In this document: piece by piece, positions 17,201-24,449 of the stretch
How the letters are laid out: every line of letters starts with the position of its first letter
Numbering within the stretch: the first letter of the stretch is position 1
DNA from: JABSQH01 sp965230015
GTDB lineage: Bacteria; Actinomycetota; Acidimicrobiia; Acidimicrobiales; Ilumatobacteraceae
Direction of reading: 5' to 3'
NCBI GenBank assembly: GCA_965230015.1
Contig: CBDDKF010000002.1
Span: 1 to 64,000, forward strand
DNA: 64,000 bases
Translations under genes and position numbers: made by a program
The notes under the pieces: generated by a model
Seen by the model: the letters and a program-made list of their open reading frames with translations, nothing else
The model's database searches: none
Told to the model about the DNA's origin: nothing

Positions 17201-17316
17201 TCATCGACTACGCCCAGGGCTTCTTCGACTATCTCGAAGAAGACCTCGGCGGCGGGACCGTCGTTGTCCCCGCCCCCGAAGACTTCTCCACCCAAAGCTT
17301 CACACCAGCACCCTGA
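14239..17316 (+). CDS. Secreted beta-module / 5'-nucleotidase protein, tandem paralogue
   Basis: A 1025-residue exported protein, paralogue of the upstream gene but without the choice-of-anchor-I domain. Signal peptide FRNRVIPIVAAALGAGMLVA, then three beta-modules (from about residues 47, 174 and 303: VERVVDSRGNG, FRLLDLRDGSG, VERIVDSRDAS), then the metallophosphoesterase (DHH near 432, GNHEFDDGD near 517, VTHQG, GGDSHS) and the 5'-nucleotidase C-domain. GTG 14239 is preferred because it directly begins the signal peptide; an in-frame extension upstream falls in the intergenic hairpin. Expected activity is extracellular 5'-nucleotidase/phosphodiesterase. The upstream halves of the two genes differ at many third positions while the 3' 915 bp do not. 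Confidence 0.85.
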   Translation: MFRNRVIPIVAAALGAGMLVAVPTAPVAGGAPPTDDDTERTFIDAAVERVVDSRGNGVQPVLDGKLTPNQPAEIEIADLFGDDAPPADQAAGYVFNLTATEGEGAGFASVFPCADGFDTTSNVNFPGEGADTRGSAATLVVASPDDDGKICVQSNRAVHIVLDFAGWFAKDQGFVERSPFRLLDLRDGSGAAALPAGQLTPNEELKVQVAGLGGLPEGGISAVALNLVGTGAAAPGWLAAYSCADGYDGTSSLNYLAEQSRANFVIAPVDDEGNICLQANKSVFAVADVLGHFTRDSGLANSAVERIVDSRDASRATTRSISGKVQPGVEAMFDASELDLSEDTTALAVNLTGTEGEEPGWLAAYACEDGRNGTSNLNFQANESTANAVIVPLPDDGMICVASNKATHVVLDLIGGLTLAPGPLTVNLLHMNDHHSHLQPDGGFGVDLGIGLDEVEFSLGGFPNVVTKFKELEAELDNTVKIHAGDAITGTLFYTLFQGEADAAMMNQVCFDMFALGNHEFDDGDEQLANGFLTDLADPNDDCDDTPVIAANVVPQIGTPLAPVAQDDFIQPYVVKELEGQLVGFIGIDIAQKTQVSSQPLDTTEFLDEVETAQKYVDELAAKDIDNVVLVTHQGYQNDIDLAAAVTGVDAIIGGDSHSLLGDFDALGFGTEGDYPTQVTNADGDPVCVVQAWQYSHVVGQLEMTFDDGKTTSCGGMPYLIINDDFVKQVDDPDEQDPDETIDAPLTDEERAQVLAFLDTVPGAGIVTPDAEAQAVLDEFADQVDVLEEQEVATAGEALCLNRLPGDDRSVGTTGCSPTVTAASGAAADVNGGFIQQIVTDAFLARAFRADMAIQNAGGVRIPIPAGPITIGDVYTLLPFSNTLVELTLTGQEIDDVLEQAIENFLDDGGSTGSYPYGSGIRYDVDLSDPTDRVQNVEVKDRDTGVWSDLDLAKTDYVVVTNSFIASGRDGYDAFGTAFDEGRVVDTFIDYAQGFFDYLEEDLGGGTVVVPAPEDFSTQSFTPAP
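16402..17316 (+). repeat. Near-identical 915-bp tract, copy B
   Basis: Counterpart of 13183-14097. Covers the C-terminal 5'-nucleotidase domain and stops exactly with the TGA; the bases after the stop are unrelated between copies. Confidence 0.95.
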
Positions 17317-17323
17317 TCGGTTG

Positions 17324-17355
17324 GCCCTGGTCGGACGTGATCGTCCGACCAGGGC
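17324..17355. terminator. Perfect bidirectional hairpin terminator
   Basis: GCCCTGGTCGGACG (17324-17337), loop TGAT, then CGTCCGACCAGGGC (17342-17355): 14 perfect pairs. It ends one base before the stop of the convergent flavodoxin-like gene, so it can serve both strands. No U-tract is present. Confidence 0.8.
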
Positions 17356-18108
17356 TCAGGGCGCGTCGGGTGACTGTTGAGCGGCGTTGGGCGTGTCCTT
17401 CCACGCGGCCGGCACGTTCCCGTAGGCCGGAAGACCACCGCTGTCCTTCAGCATCCGAGCCGTGTGCAGCAGGTTCCACGACATGAACGTGGTGTTGCGC
17501 ATGGTGAACTCGTTGTCGTACCCGACCGGTACCTCGCGATCGTCGAGCACGTCGCCGTAACTCGGCCCCGGCCCGGCCTCGCCGATCCACCCACAGTCGG
17601 CTTGCGGCGGGATCGTGTACCCGATGTGCTGTAACGCGTAGAGCACATCGCGTGCGCACGCCTTGACACCGTCCTCGTTGCCGGTCACCACGCATCCGGC
17701 GGCCTTGCCGTAGTACGCCCACTGGCCGCGATCGTTGAACTCGCCGGAGTAGGCGTACATCCGCTCGATCGCCAAGGTGGCCACGCTCGACTTGGCGCCG
17801 AGCCAGATCGGCGTACCGAGCACGAAGATGTCGGCGGCGAAGATTCGCTGCTGAATCCCGGGCCATTCGTCACGCTGGCCGTACTGCTCGCCGGCGTCTT
17901 CGACCATGCCGATCCCGACGAAGTGATCGCGCATGTGGATCATGTCGACGTCGACCCCTTGGCTGCGCATGATCCCCGCCGAACGGCGCATCAGGCGCAT
18001 CGTGTGCGACTGCGCCGAGTTAGCCGAGAGTGACGTGTTGAGGAACACGGCGGAGAGGTCGTCGTACCGGGCAGGTGTTGCGGAGTCCACGGCGCGACAG
18101 CCTGGCAC
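17356..18108 (-). CDS. Flavodoxin-like NAD(P)H-dependent FMN reductase family protein
   Basis: A 250-residue protein with the flavodoxin-like layout: SAVFLNTSLSANSAQSHTM (phosphate-binding loop region near residues 18-36), ADIFVLGTPIWLGAKSS (second flavin loop) and KAAGCVVTGNEDG (third strand and loop). Family members reduce quinones, azo compounds or FMN. The C-terminal ~80 residues (YGDVLDDREVPVGYDNEFT ... HTARMLKDSGG) are characteristic of an actinobacterial subgroup of unknown substrate. GTG codons inside the first ten residues are alternative starts. It is the last gene of a minus-strand run starting at the DUF512 gene. Confidence 0.75.
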   Translation of the reverse strand: MPGCRAVDSATPARYDDLSAVFLNTSLSANSAQSHTMRLMRRSAGIMRSQGVDVDMIHMRDHFVGIGMVEDAGEQYGQRDEWPGIQQRIFAADIFVLGTPIWLGAKSSVATLAIERMYAYSGEFNDRGQWAYYGKAAGCVVTGNEDGVKACARDVLYALQHIGYTIPPQADCGWIGEAGPGPSYGDVLDDREVPVGYDNEFTMRNTTFMSWNLLHTARMLKDSGGLPAYGNVPAAWKDTPNAAQQSPDAP

Positions 18109-18132
18109 AGCGCTCGGCTGCGCATCGGCCGA

Positions 18133-18330
18133 TCACATGAACAGATCGACAACCCGCCAACCGAGATACGCCACGAGTGCGGTGATCATCAGTTTGAAGT
18201 GCCAGGGCGCCTTCTCGTCGACGACGTCGTCGGTGTGTGTCTCGACCACCGAGTCACAGTCGGGGCACGAACCGTCGTCGTTCATTGCGTTGGGTGTCCA
18301 GTACTTGGAGCACTCCTCACACCAGGGCAT
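18133..18330 (-). CDS. Small zinc-ribbon membrane protein (65 aa)
   Basis: A 65-residue protein beginning MPWCEECSKYWTPNAM with a second pair in CPDCDS: CxxC...CxxC, a rubredoxin-like zinc ribbon. An acidic linker leads to one hydrophobic helix (FKLMITALVAYLGWRVVDLFM) at the C-terminus, so it is likely a tail-anchored protein with the ribbon in the cytosol. It lies between der and the flavodoxin-like gene on the same strand, with only 15 bases after it. Function unknown; a metal-binding adaptor is plausible. Confidence 0.7.
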   Translation of the reverse strand: MPWCEECSKYWTPNAMNDDGSCPDCDSVVETHTDDVVDEKAPWHFKLMITALVAYLGWRVVDLFM

Positions 18331-18345
18331 CGCGGCACCAGAGCA

Positions 18346-19686
18346 TCAGTTGCGCTTGCGCACCCGCAGCTTGATCGCCGTCGCCCCCAGGTCGAACTCC
18401 TCGCGGATCACCCGTTCGAGGTAGCGCAGATAGTGCGGCGGGACGGTGCGGTTGACGAACAGGGTGAAGGTCGGCGGCTCGGCTGCGCCCTGCACCGCAT
18501 ACATCACCCGCACGCCCCCGGGACCGGGTTGGCGCTGTTGCGCGTCGGCGATGACTCGATTGACATCCTTGGTCGGCAGGCGCGTCTGGTACTGCTCGAT
18601 CGACTCGCGTAGCGCCGGCATCAGCTTGTTCAGGTTCTTGCCGGTCAACGCCGACACGCGCAGCACCGGAACGTCGCCAACGAACGCCAGACGCCGACGT
18701 AGCTCGGTCAGTACCTCGTCGCGTCCGTCGGCATCGAGCAGTTCCCACTTGTTCAGCACGAGCAGGATTGGACACCCGGCGGCGTCGATCCGCTCGGCGA
18801 GTCGCTGGTCTTGGGCGGTGATCCCCACGGTGGCGTCGATCACCAGCAGCGCAACGTCGGCGTCGTCGATCGAGCGCAGCGCGCGGACGAGCGAGTAGTA
18901 CTCGGCCGAGTCGTCGATTTTCGCCTTGCGCCGCATGCCGGCGGTATCGATGAACACGACCGGGCCATCCGGTGTGTCGACGCGCGTGTCGATCGAGTCG
19001 CGGGTGGTGCCGGCGAGGTCGTGGACCACCGCCCGCTCCTCCCCCACCAGCTGGTTGAACAGGGTGCTCTTGCCCACGTTCGGCCGCCCGACGATCGCCA
19101 CCCGCGGCACGTCGTCGTCGAGCTCCTCCTCTGATTCCGAAATCCTGTCGATATCGCGCGCCTCGTGCGCGATATCGACAGCATTTCGGGTCTCGGCTGG
19201 AAGGCGTTCGACCACCTCGTCGAGCAGGTCACCCGCACGTCGGCCATGCAACGCGCTGACCGGGATCGGCTCGCCGAGGCCCAGCGCCATGAACGCCCAC
19301 ATCTCGTTCTCGCGTCGGTCGTTGTCGGCCTTGTTGGCAACCACGATCACGGGCGCCTCGAGACGCCGCAGCCAGTTGGCGATCGCCTCGTCGTCGTCTG
19401 ACACGCCAACGGCCGCATCGACCACGAACAGCACCACGTCGGCATCGCGCACGGCTGCTTCCACTTGACCGCTGACCTTTTCGTCGAGCTGGTCACCACT
19501 GGGCATCCACCCACCCGTGTCGACCACGGAGAACGGTACTCCGAGCCACTCGGCGTCGATCGTCTTGCGATCGCGGGTGATGCCGGGACGGTCCTCGACG
19601 ATCGCTTCTTGGCTGCCCAGGATTCGGTTGAACAAGGTGCTCTTGCCCACGTTGGGACGTCCGACGATCACCACCGTGCCTGTCAC
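18346..19686 (-). CDS. der: Ribosome assembly GTPase Der (EngA)
   Basis: A 446-residue tandem GTPase required for 50S subunit maturation. The first G domain has GRPNVGKS at residues 9-16, DRPGITRD, DTGG and NKAD; the second has GRPNVGKS near residue 200, DLAGTTRD, DTAGM and NKWE. A KH-like C-terminal domain follows (KDVNRVIADAQQRQPGPGG ... KLRVRKRN). The GTG at 19686 directly precedes TGTVVIVGRPN and overlaps the TGA of the DUF512 gene by four bases; the longer upstream frame is noise within that gene. Confidence 0.97.
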   Translation of the reverse strand: MTGTVVIVGRPNVGKSTLFNRILGSQEAIVEDRPGITRDRKTIDAEWLGVPFSVVDTGGWMPSGDQLDEKVSGQVEAAVRDADVVLFVVDAAVGVSDDDEAIANWLRRLEAPVIVVANKADNDRRENEMWAFMALGLGEPIPVSALHGRRAGDLLDEVVERLPAETRNAVDIAHEARDIDRISESEEELDDDVPRVAIVGRPNVGKSTLFNQLVGEERAVVHDLAGTTRDSIDTRVDTPDGPVVFIDTAGMRRKAKIDDSAEYYSLVRALRSIDDADVALLVIDATVGITAQDQRLAERIDAAGCPILLVLNKWELLDADGRDEVLTELRRRLAFVGDVPVLRVSALTGKNLNKLMPALRESIEQYQTRLPTKDVNRVIADAQQRQPGPGGVRVMYAVQGAAEPPTFTLFVNRTVPPHYLRYLERVIREEFDLGATAIKLRVRKRN

Positions 19687-21122
19687 GTCGCCACCTCGAG
19701 TGCCGACCGCAGCGCACGCCCATCGGTCGACACGATCTCGACCGGTTGTGGGAGTTCGTCGATCGCCACCCCATCGAGGAACCGGCCATCGTCGGACAAA
19801 CATACGTCGGGCAGCAGGTAGCGGTGTCCGTTGGGTTGATCGCCAAGCACGCGGGCGACGTCGGCGCCCGTCATCAGGCCGGTCACACCCGTGTTGCCGC
19901 CGAAGAACTCGTTGTCGACCGGCACCACGCGCACGTCGTCGCGCTCGATCTCGGCGACCAGCGGCGCGATCACCGGCGCGCCGAGCGTGCCGGTGAGGAT
20001 GCCGATCGGTGCCCGTCGACTGGGCCGCAGCGCAACACCGACGGTCGCTGCGCCAACTGGTGCGCTGCCGGCGACGGCATCTGTGGTGCCACACGTGCGC
20101 AGGCCGGTGTAGGCCGCCGGATTCGGGGGCGCGTCGACGGCGGCGAAGAACCCGCGTTTCACGCCGGTGACGTCGTCGACTTCACCACGAAACTCGGCCT
20201 CGAACGTGCGGGCCATCCCGATGCCGTCTTCGTGCATCGGAAACCCGTCGTAGGCGGCGCCTTCCGGAAACGGCCGACCGGCCATGAGGTAGTACTCGTC
20301 GGCGGCGTACACCATCCGTCGGCCGAGGGTGTCGAGGAAGACCTGTTGCCACTCGGTGATCAGGTCGACAACCGCGGCCGCCTCCGCCTGGGTGTGGAGC
20401 CGCATCGAACTCGCCGGATTGAACCGTGACACCCCGAGGGGCACCACTGCGACCGCGTCGAGTTCGGGGTACTCGTCGAGCACGCCGGCCATGGTGTCGT
20501 CGAGCACTGCGCCGTCGTTCTGCCCGGGGCACACCACAACTTGGCCGCGCACGGCGATGTCGTGGTCGAGCAGCGCCCGGAGCCAACGCAGGCTCGTCGC
20601 CCCGCGTCGGTTCTGCAGCATCTGGGCGCGCATCTCGGGGTCGGTGGCGTGAATGCTGACGTGTAGCGGCGACAGGCGCTCGGTGACCACCCGTTCGAGG
20701 TCGGCCTCGGTGAACCGGGTCAGCGTGGTGAAGTTTCCGTAGAGGAACGACAGCCGGTAGTCATCGTCTTTCAGGTACAGGCTGCGGCGCATGCCCTTTG
20801 GCAGCTGATAGATGAAGCAGAACTCGCAGTGGTTGTCGCAGGTGCGCACGCGATCGAACACGGCGCTCGACACTTCGACCCCGAGCGGAGCCCCTGGCGC
20901 CTTCTCGATGGTGAAGTCGAGCTCGAGGCCGCCGCGCAACACTTCCAGTTCCACCAGCGGTTCATCGGTGGCGAACGTCCACTCGATGACGTCGCGTGGG
21001 ACCTCGCCGTTGACGCGGACGATCTCGTCGCCGGTCGCCACTCCGGCGAGCGCGGCCGGGGAGTCGGTGGTGACCGCCGCCACGGTTGGCGACAGCGAGG
21101 AGCGAGGGGACGTGACCGACAT
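19683..21122 (-). CDS. DUF512 family PDZ/radical SAM protein
   Basis: A 479-residue protein. The N-terminal ~70 residues resemble a PDZ domain (VTTDSPAALAGVATGDEIVRVNGE); then comes a radical-SAM-type cluster motif CDNHCEFC with FIYQLPKGMRRSLYLKDDDYRLSFLYGNF, and the C-terminal DUF512 region (GRRMVYAADEYYLMAGRPFPE ... VDNEFFGGNTGVTGLMTG). This family is widespread in Gram-positives and its biochemical function is unproven. It is translationally coupled to der by a GTGA overlap, a pairing that suggests a link to ribosome biogenesis. It diverges from ispH with 49 bases between starts. Confidence 0.9.
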   Translation of the reverse strand: MSVTSPRSSLSPTVAAVTTDSPAALAGVATGDEIVRVNGEVPRDVIEWTFATDEPLVELEVLRGGLELDFTIEKAPGAPLGVEVSSAVFDRVRTCDNHCEFCFIYQLPKGMRRSLYLKDDDYRLSFLYGNFTTLTRFTEADLERVVTERLSPLHVSIHATDPEMRAQMLQNRRGATSLRWLRALLDHDIAVRGQVVVCPGQNDGAVLDDTMAGVLDEYPELDAVAVVPLGVSRFNPASSMRLHTQAEAAAVVDLITEWQQVFLDTLGRRMVYAADEYYLMAGRPFPEGAAYDGFPMHEDGIGMARTFEAEFRGEVDDVTGVKRGFFAAVDAPPNPAAYTGLRTCGTTDAVAGSAPVGAATVGVALRPSRRAPIGILTGTLGAPVIAPLVAEIERDDVRVVPVDNEFFGGNTGVTGLMTGADVARVLGDQPNGHRYLLPDVCLSDDGRFLDGVAIDELPQPVEIVSTDGRALRSALEVAT

Positions 21123-21171
21123 GGCCGGGTCAGGCTACCGGTGGCCGCGCGACGGTAGATTCGGGGGTGCG

Positions 21172-22206
21172 ATGACCGTCGAGCAGGTGCTTCTCGCCCA
21201 GCCCCGTGGGTTCTGTGCTGGCGTCGAGATGGCGATCAAGGCGCTCGCCTGGATGGTCAGGGCCCACCCCGCGCCCGTGTACTGCTACCACGAGATCGTG
21301 CACAACAAGCTGGTCGTCGAGCGCTTCGAGGCGCAGGGTGTGGTGTTCGTCGATTCGATCGACGACGTGCCGCCCGGGCGACCGATCATGCTCTCGGCGC
21401 ACGGTTCGGCACCTGAGGTGGTCGAGGCGGCGCGCGCCCGCGGCTCCTACGTGGTCGACTCGGTGTGCCCGCTCGTGACCAAAGTCCATCACGAGGTGAA
21501 GGTGCGTGCCGGGAAGGGCTACCGCATCGTGTACATCGGCCACGAAGGCCATGAAGAGGCCGTCGGCACCATGGCCGTCGCCCCTCAATCCATCGACCGC
21601 GTGGAGTCGGTGGCAGACGTCGACGCACTCCACGAGATCGAGGAGCCCGTGGCGTTGCTCGCCCAAACCACGCTGTCGCATCGCGATTGGGAGGATGTCG
21701 CCGTCGCGGTGCGTGACCGCTTTCCCGATGTGTGGACGCCCGGTCGCAGCGACCTGTGCTTTGCGACCACCAACCGGCAGGCGGCGCTCATGGAACTCGC
21801 TCATCGCTGCGACGCCATCGTGGTGATCGGCTCCGCCAACTCGTCGAATACCCGTGCGCTCGAGCAACTCGCCCGCGAGGAGGGCTGCTCTCGGGTGTTT
21901 CGGATCAACAGCGTCGCCGAACTGCCCGGCGACCTCAGCGGTGTGGTCGGTGTCACCGCTGGTGCCTCGGCGCCCGAAGAACTCGTCGACCAGGTCATCG
22001 AGTTTCTGGCGCCGACGGGCGGTGTGGAGCTGGTCGACGTGACCGAAGAAGACGAGTACTTCCCTCCCCCGCGCAACATCCGCGAGCTCCAGGAAGCGAT
22101 CGAGACCGCTGCCACCACGATGCTCGGCGGCAGCGTGCTACACCGGCCGGCGATGGACGATCGGTCGCTCGGCGCCAGCGACGTGCTCGCCGCGCTCGCC
22201 GACTAG
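21172..22206 (+). CDS. ispH: 4-hydroxy-3-methylbut-2-enyl diphosphate reductase
   Basis: A 344-residue enzyme for the last MEP-pathway step, reducing HMBPP to IPP and DMAPP with an Fe-S cluster. The three cluster cysteines are in QPRGFCAG (Cys15), DSVCPLV (Cys99) and LCFATTNRQ (Cys196), with conserved AHGSAPEV, GHEGHEE, TTLSHRDW and VIGSANSSNT around the substrate site. ATG 21172 starts just before the conserved N-terminus. The presence of the MEP pathway is consistent with an actinobacterium. Confidence 0.97.
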   Translation: MTVEQVLLAQPRGFCAGVEMAIKALAWMVRAHPAPVYCYHEIVHNKLVVERFEAQGVVFVDSIDDVPPGRPIMLSAHGSAPEVVEAARARGSYVVDSVCPLVTKVHHEVKVRAGKGYRIVYIGHEGHEEAVGTMAVAPQSIDRVESVADVDALHEIEEPVALLAQTTLSHRDWEDVAVAVRDRFPDVWTPGRSDLCFATTNRQAALMELAHRCDAIVVIGSANSSNTRALEQLAREEGCSRVFRINSVAELPGDLSGVVGVTAGASAPEELVDQVIEFLAPTGGVELVDVTEEDEYFPPPRNIRELQEAIETAATTMLGGSVLHRPAMDDRSLGASDVLAALAD

Positions 22207-22230
22207 CGACCGACAGCAACCATCCGCGGC

Positions 22231-23295
22231 ATGCAATCGACCACCGAGGCGCCCGGAGGGTCAGCCGACCGAGCCGGTTCGACGTCGCCGCGGCTGGCGA
22301 GCCGATGGGGCCGCCTGACGGCACGGCAGGTCAACCTGTTGCTCGAAGTGCTCGTGTTCGTCGCCCTGCTCACCGGGGCGGGCTCGTGGATGGTCAGCGA
22401 CCGATGGGTGGGTTGGGTGACGACCACCCACGCCGTCGCTGGGCTGGCGCTCGTGATCGTGGTGCCGGCCAAGCTCCGCGGGTCGGTACGAACGGGGTTC
22501 CGCCGTCGCCGAGCGACGCGCTGGCTGTCGGCCATCTTCGGGGTCCTCGTGCTGGCGACGCTGACGGTCGGCGTGCTCCACACCAGCGGCCTGTGGTTCG
22601 GCGTCGGGCCATGGAGCGCACTGTGGACCCACCAACTGCTCGGACTCGTGATCGTTCCGTTCTTCGTGTGGCACCTCGTGTCGCGGCCGGTGCGCCCCAA
22701 GGTGACCGACGTCGACCGTCGAGCGGCGATCCGTACGGGTGTGATCGCCGGGGGCGCCGCCGGCGTGTACGTCGCGCAACGCGTACTCACCGGAGACGAC
22801 CGCCGGCAGACCGGCTCGCGCGAGATCGCGTCGTTCGACCCGGCGAACATGCCCAGGGTGTCGTGGATCAACGACACCCGGCCCGACAACACCGCTGCCG
22901 ACGAATGGGAACTGCGCGTCGATGGCGAGCTGATACCGGTCGCTGCGCTCTGGGAGCGGGCTGGTCCCGTGTCGGCAGTGCTCGACTGCACCGGCGGATG
23001 GTGGAGTGAGCAGCGCTGGGACGCCGTTGCACTCGCCGACTTGATCCCTCGGCCGACGGGACGGAGCGTGCGCGTCGTCTCGGCCACCGGCTACGACCGT
23101 TACATCGGTACGGGCGCCCTCGACCGCACATACCTGGCGGTCGGCTACGGCGGCGAGCCGCTGCGTGCCGGACACGGCGCGCCAGTGCGACTGATCGTTC
23201 CCGGCCGTCGCGGCCCGTGGTGGGTCAAGTGGGTCACGTCGGTGAACAACTCCGACCGCCCCACATGGATGCAGCCACCGTTGCCGTTGGCGTAG
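22231..23295 (+). CDS. Membrane-anchored molybdopterin-dependent oxidoreductase (sulfite-oxidase fold)
   Basis: A 354-residue protein. Residues ~35-150 hold about four hydrophobic helices (VNLLLEVLVFVALLTGAGSW ... HQLLGLVIVPFFVWHLVSRP), with His residues in TTTHAVAG, LHTSG, THQLLG and WHLVSR that could bind haem b. A further hydrophobic segment (GVIAGGAAGVYVAQ) precedes a short Oxidored_molyb domain with the predicted Mo-ligand Cys in LDCTGGWWSEQRW and terminal WVKWVTSVNN. It thus seems to fuse an anchor or cytochrome-b-like part with the catalytic part. Substrate unknown. It starts 25 bases after ispH. Confidence 0.75.
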   Translation: MQSTTEAPGGSADRAGSTSPRLASRWGRLTARQVNLLLEVLVFVALLTGAGSWMVSDRWVGWVTTTHAVAGLALVIVVPAKLRGSVRTGFRRRRATRWLSAIFGVLVLATLTVGVLHTSGLWFGVGPWSALWTHQLLGLVIVPFFVWHLVSRPVRPKVTDVDRRAAIRTGVIAGGAAGVYVAQRVLTGDDRRQTGSREIASFDPANMPRVSWINDTRPDNTAADEWELRVDGELIPVAALWERAGPVSAVLDCTGGWWSEQRWDAVALADLIPRPTGRSVRVVSATGYDRYIGTGALDRTYLAVGYGGEPLRAGHGAPVRLIVPGRRGPWWVKWVTSVNNSDRPTWMQPPLPLA

Positions 23296-23322
23296 TCGGC
23301 AACCGGCCGACCCCAGACGCGC

Positions 23323-23358
23323 CGGTGGCCCGGACGAACTGCATCGTCCGGGCCACCG
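23323..23358. terminator. Perfect bidirectional hairpin terminator
   Basis: CGGTGGCCCGGACGA (23323-23337), loop ACTGCA, then TCGTCCGGGCCACCG (23344-23358): 15 perfect pairs between two convergent genes. The right arm ends just before the stop of the small membrane protein gene. No U-tract. Confidence 0.8.
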
Positions 23359-23359
23359 A

Positions 23360-23617
23360 TCACGCGGCGACGGGCGGGGGGATCCTCGAGCCGACCGCTC
23401 GGGTAAGCCACTGGCGTGCGGGCACGGCAAGCCCGGTCGCAACGGCGACGGCCAGCGCAGCCAACGGCAGCGCAATGATGGACACCGCGACGGCGGCCGT
23501 CAGGGCCACGACGAGTGCCAGGAACCACAGTCCCAGCAGCATGGCTGACATCGCCGACGGGGTCGCCGGGGTGAGGCGGTGGAGGAATGTCGGTGCAGAT
23601 CTCATGGGATCGATCAT
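23360..23617 (-). CDS. Small membrane protein (85 aa)
   Basis: An 85-residue protein starting MIDPMRSAPTFLHRL, with a long central hydrophobic region (SAMLLGLWFLALVVALTAAV, IIALPLAALAVAVATGLAV) that can form two transmembrane helices and a basic C-terminal tail. A second ATG four codons in (23605) is possible. The open frame reaches further upstream but with Arg/Thr-rich, non-homologous-looking sequence. No family recognised. Confidence 0.5.
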   Translation of the reverse strand: MIDPMRSAPTFLHRLTPATPSAMSAMLLGLWFLALVVALTAAVAVSIIALPLAALAVAVATGLAVPARQWLTRAVGSRIPPPVAA

Positions 23618-23675
23618 GCCGATCCTCGGCACACCGATCCATGGTGCCCGCCGGTGAGTGGTCCGGGGGTTTGCC

Positions 23676-24221
23676 CTACCACCCCACCGCAGTGTGACCG
23701 TTCCGCCGTGATCTGGTCTTGTCGACACTGACGAGCGCGATCACGAACACACAGATGGCCCCGAAGACCGTGAGGAGTGCGGCGTAGAACTCGGCGCCGT
23801 CGATCGGTTGCGGCACCACGAGGATCGTGGAGACACAGATGAACACGGTCACCGCAGTGAAGATCACGCAGATTGCGTTGAACGGGCTGCCCACGATCGA
23901 CGTTGGTACGCGCTGCACGTGCTCGATGGACGCCGAGCGCCGACGGAGGACCGAGGCGTAGCGGGCCAGGTCGTCGCGGACGCCGCGGGCATCCCAGATG
24001 GTGAAGATCAACAGCACGATGCCGAGCCGCAGCAGGAGATGCCCGTACGCCCAGTGACCGACCTTGGGCGTGTCGTGGCCCGTGATCATCATCACGCTGT
24101 TGACCACGGTGACCAGCGTGAACGCGTCGCAGACCTCGACGAGGGTGCCCTGGTCGCCGAACAGCCAGCGATACCAGCCCTTGAGCCGGCGCACCACGTC
24201 AGCAGTCGTCGTCTCGGCCAT
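23676..24221 (-). CDS. Membrane protein, four helices, unknown function
   Basis: A 181-residue protein with four hydrophobic segments: LVTVVNSVMMITG, HLLLRLGIVLLIFTIW, FNAICVIFTAVTVFICVSTILVV and YAALLTVFGAICVFVIALVSV. Between helices 2 and 3 is a charged cytosolic stretch (DARGVRDDLARYASVLRRRSASIEHV). The N-terminus is soluble (MAETTTADVVRRLKGWYRWLFG). No catalytic or transport signature is seen. It probably shares transcription with the small membrane gene 58 bases downstream. Confidence 0.65.
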   Translation of the reverse strand: MAETTTADVVRRLKGWYRWLFGDQGTLVEVCDAFTLVTVVNSVMMITGHDTPKVGHWAYGHLLLRLGIVLLIFTIWDARGVRDDLARYASVLRRRSASIEHVQRVPTSIVGSPFNAICVIFTAVTVFICVSTILVVPQPIDGAEFYAALLTVFGAICVFVIALVSVDKTRSRRNGHTAVGW

Positions 24222-24449
24222 ACGGTGAGCGCCAACGACACTCGACTCGCGCGTCGCTGCCCAACGTCACTCCCCAACGCATGACATCAGTTTCGTGTGT
24301 TCGACTTCGTGATCCCAGAGGCCAACGTCCCAACGACACGCGCGCTCCGGCAAGGTGTGCTCCTCTACGCACGGGGCTGCCGGCTGGTCAACTACGCTCA
24401 GCGCTCGGCGGCCTGCGGTGGGCAGGCCTGAACGGGCGGAGGATGCGAC

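Noticed and set aside
19683..21122. DUF512 radical SAM protein as maturase for the Nif11-type peptides
   Set aside because: It is 13 kb away, coupled to der, and belongs to a widespread housekeeping-like family with no RiPP recognition domain visible.
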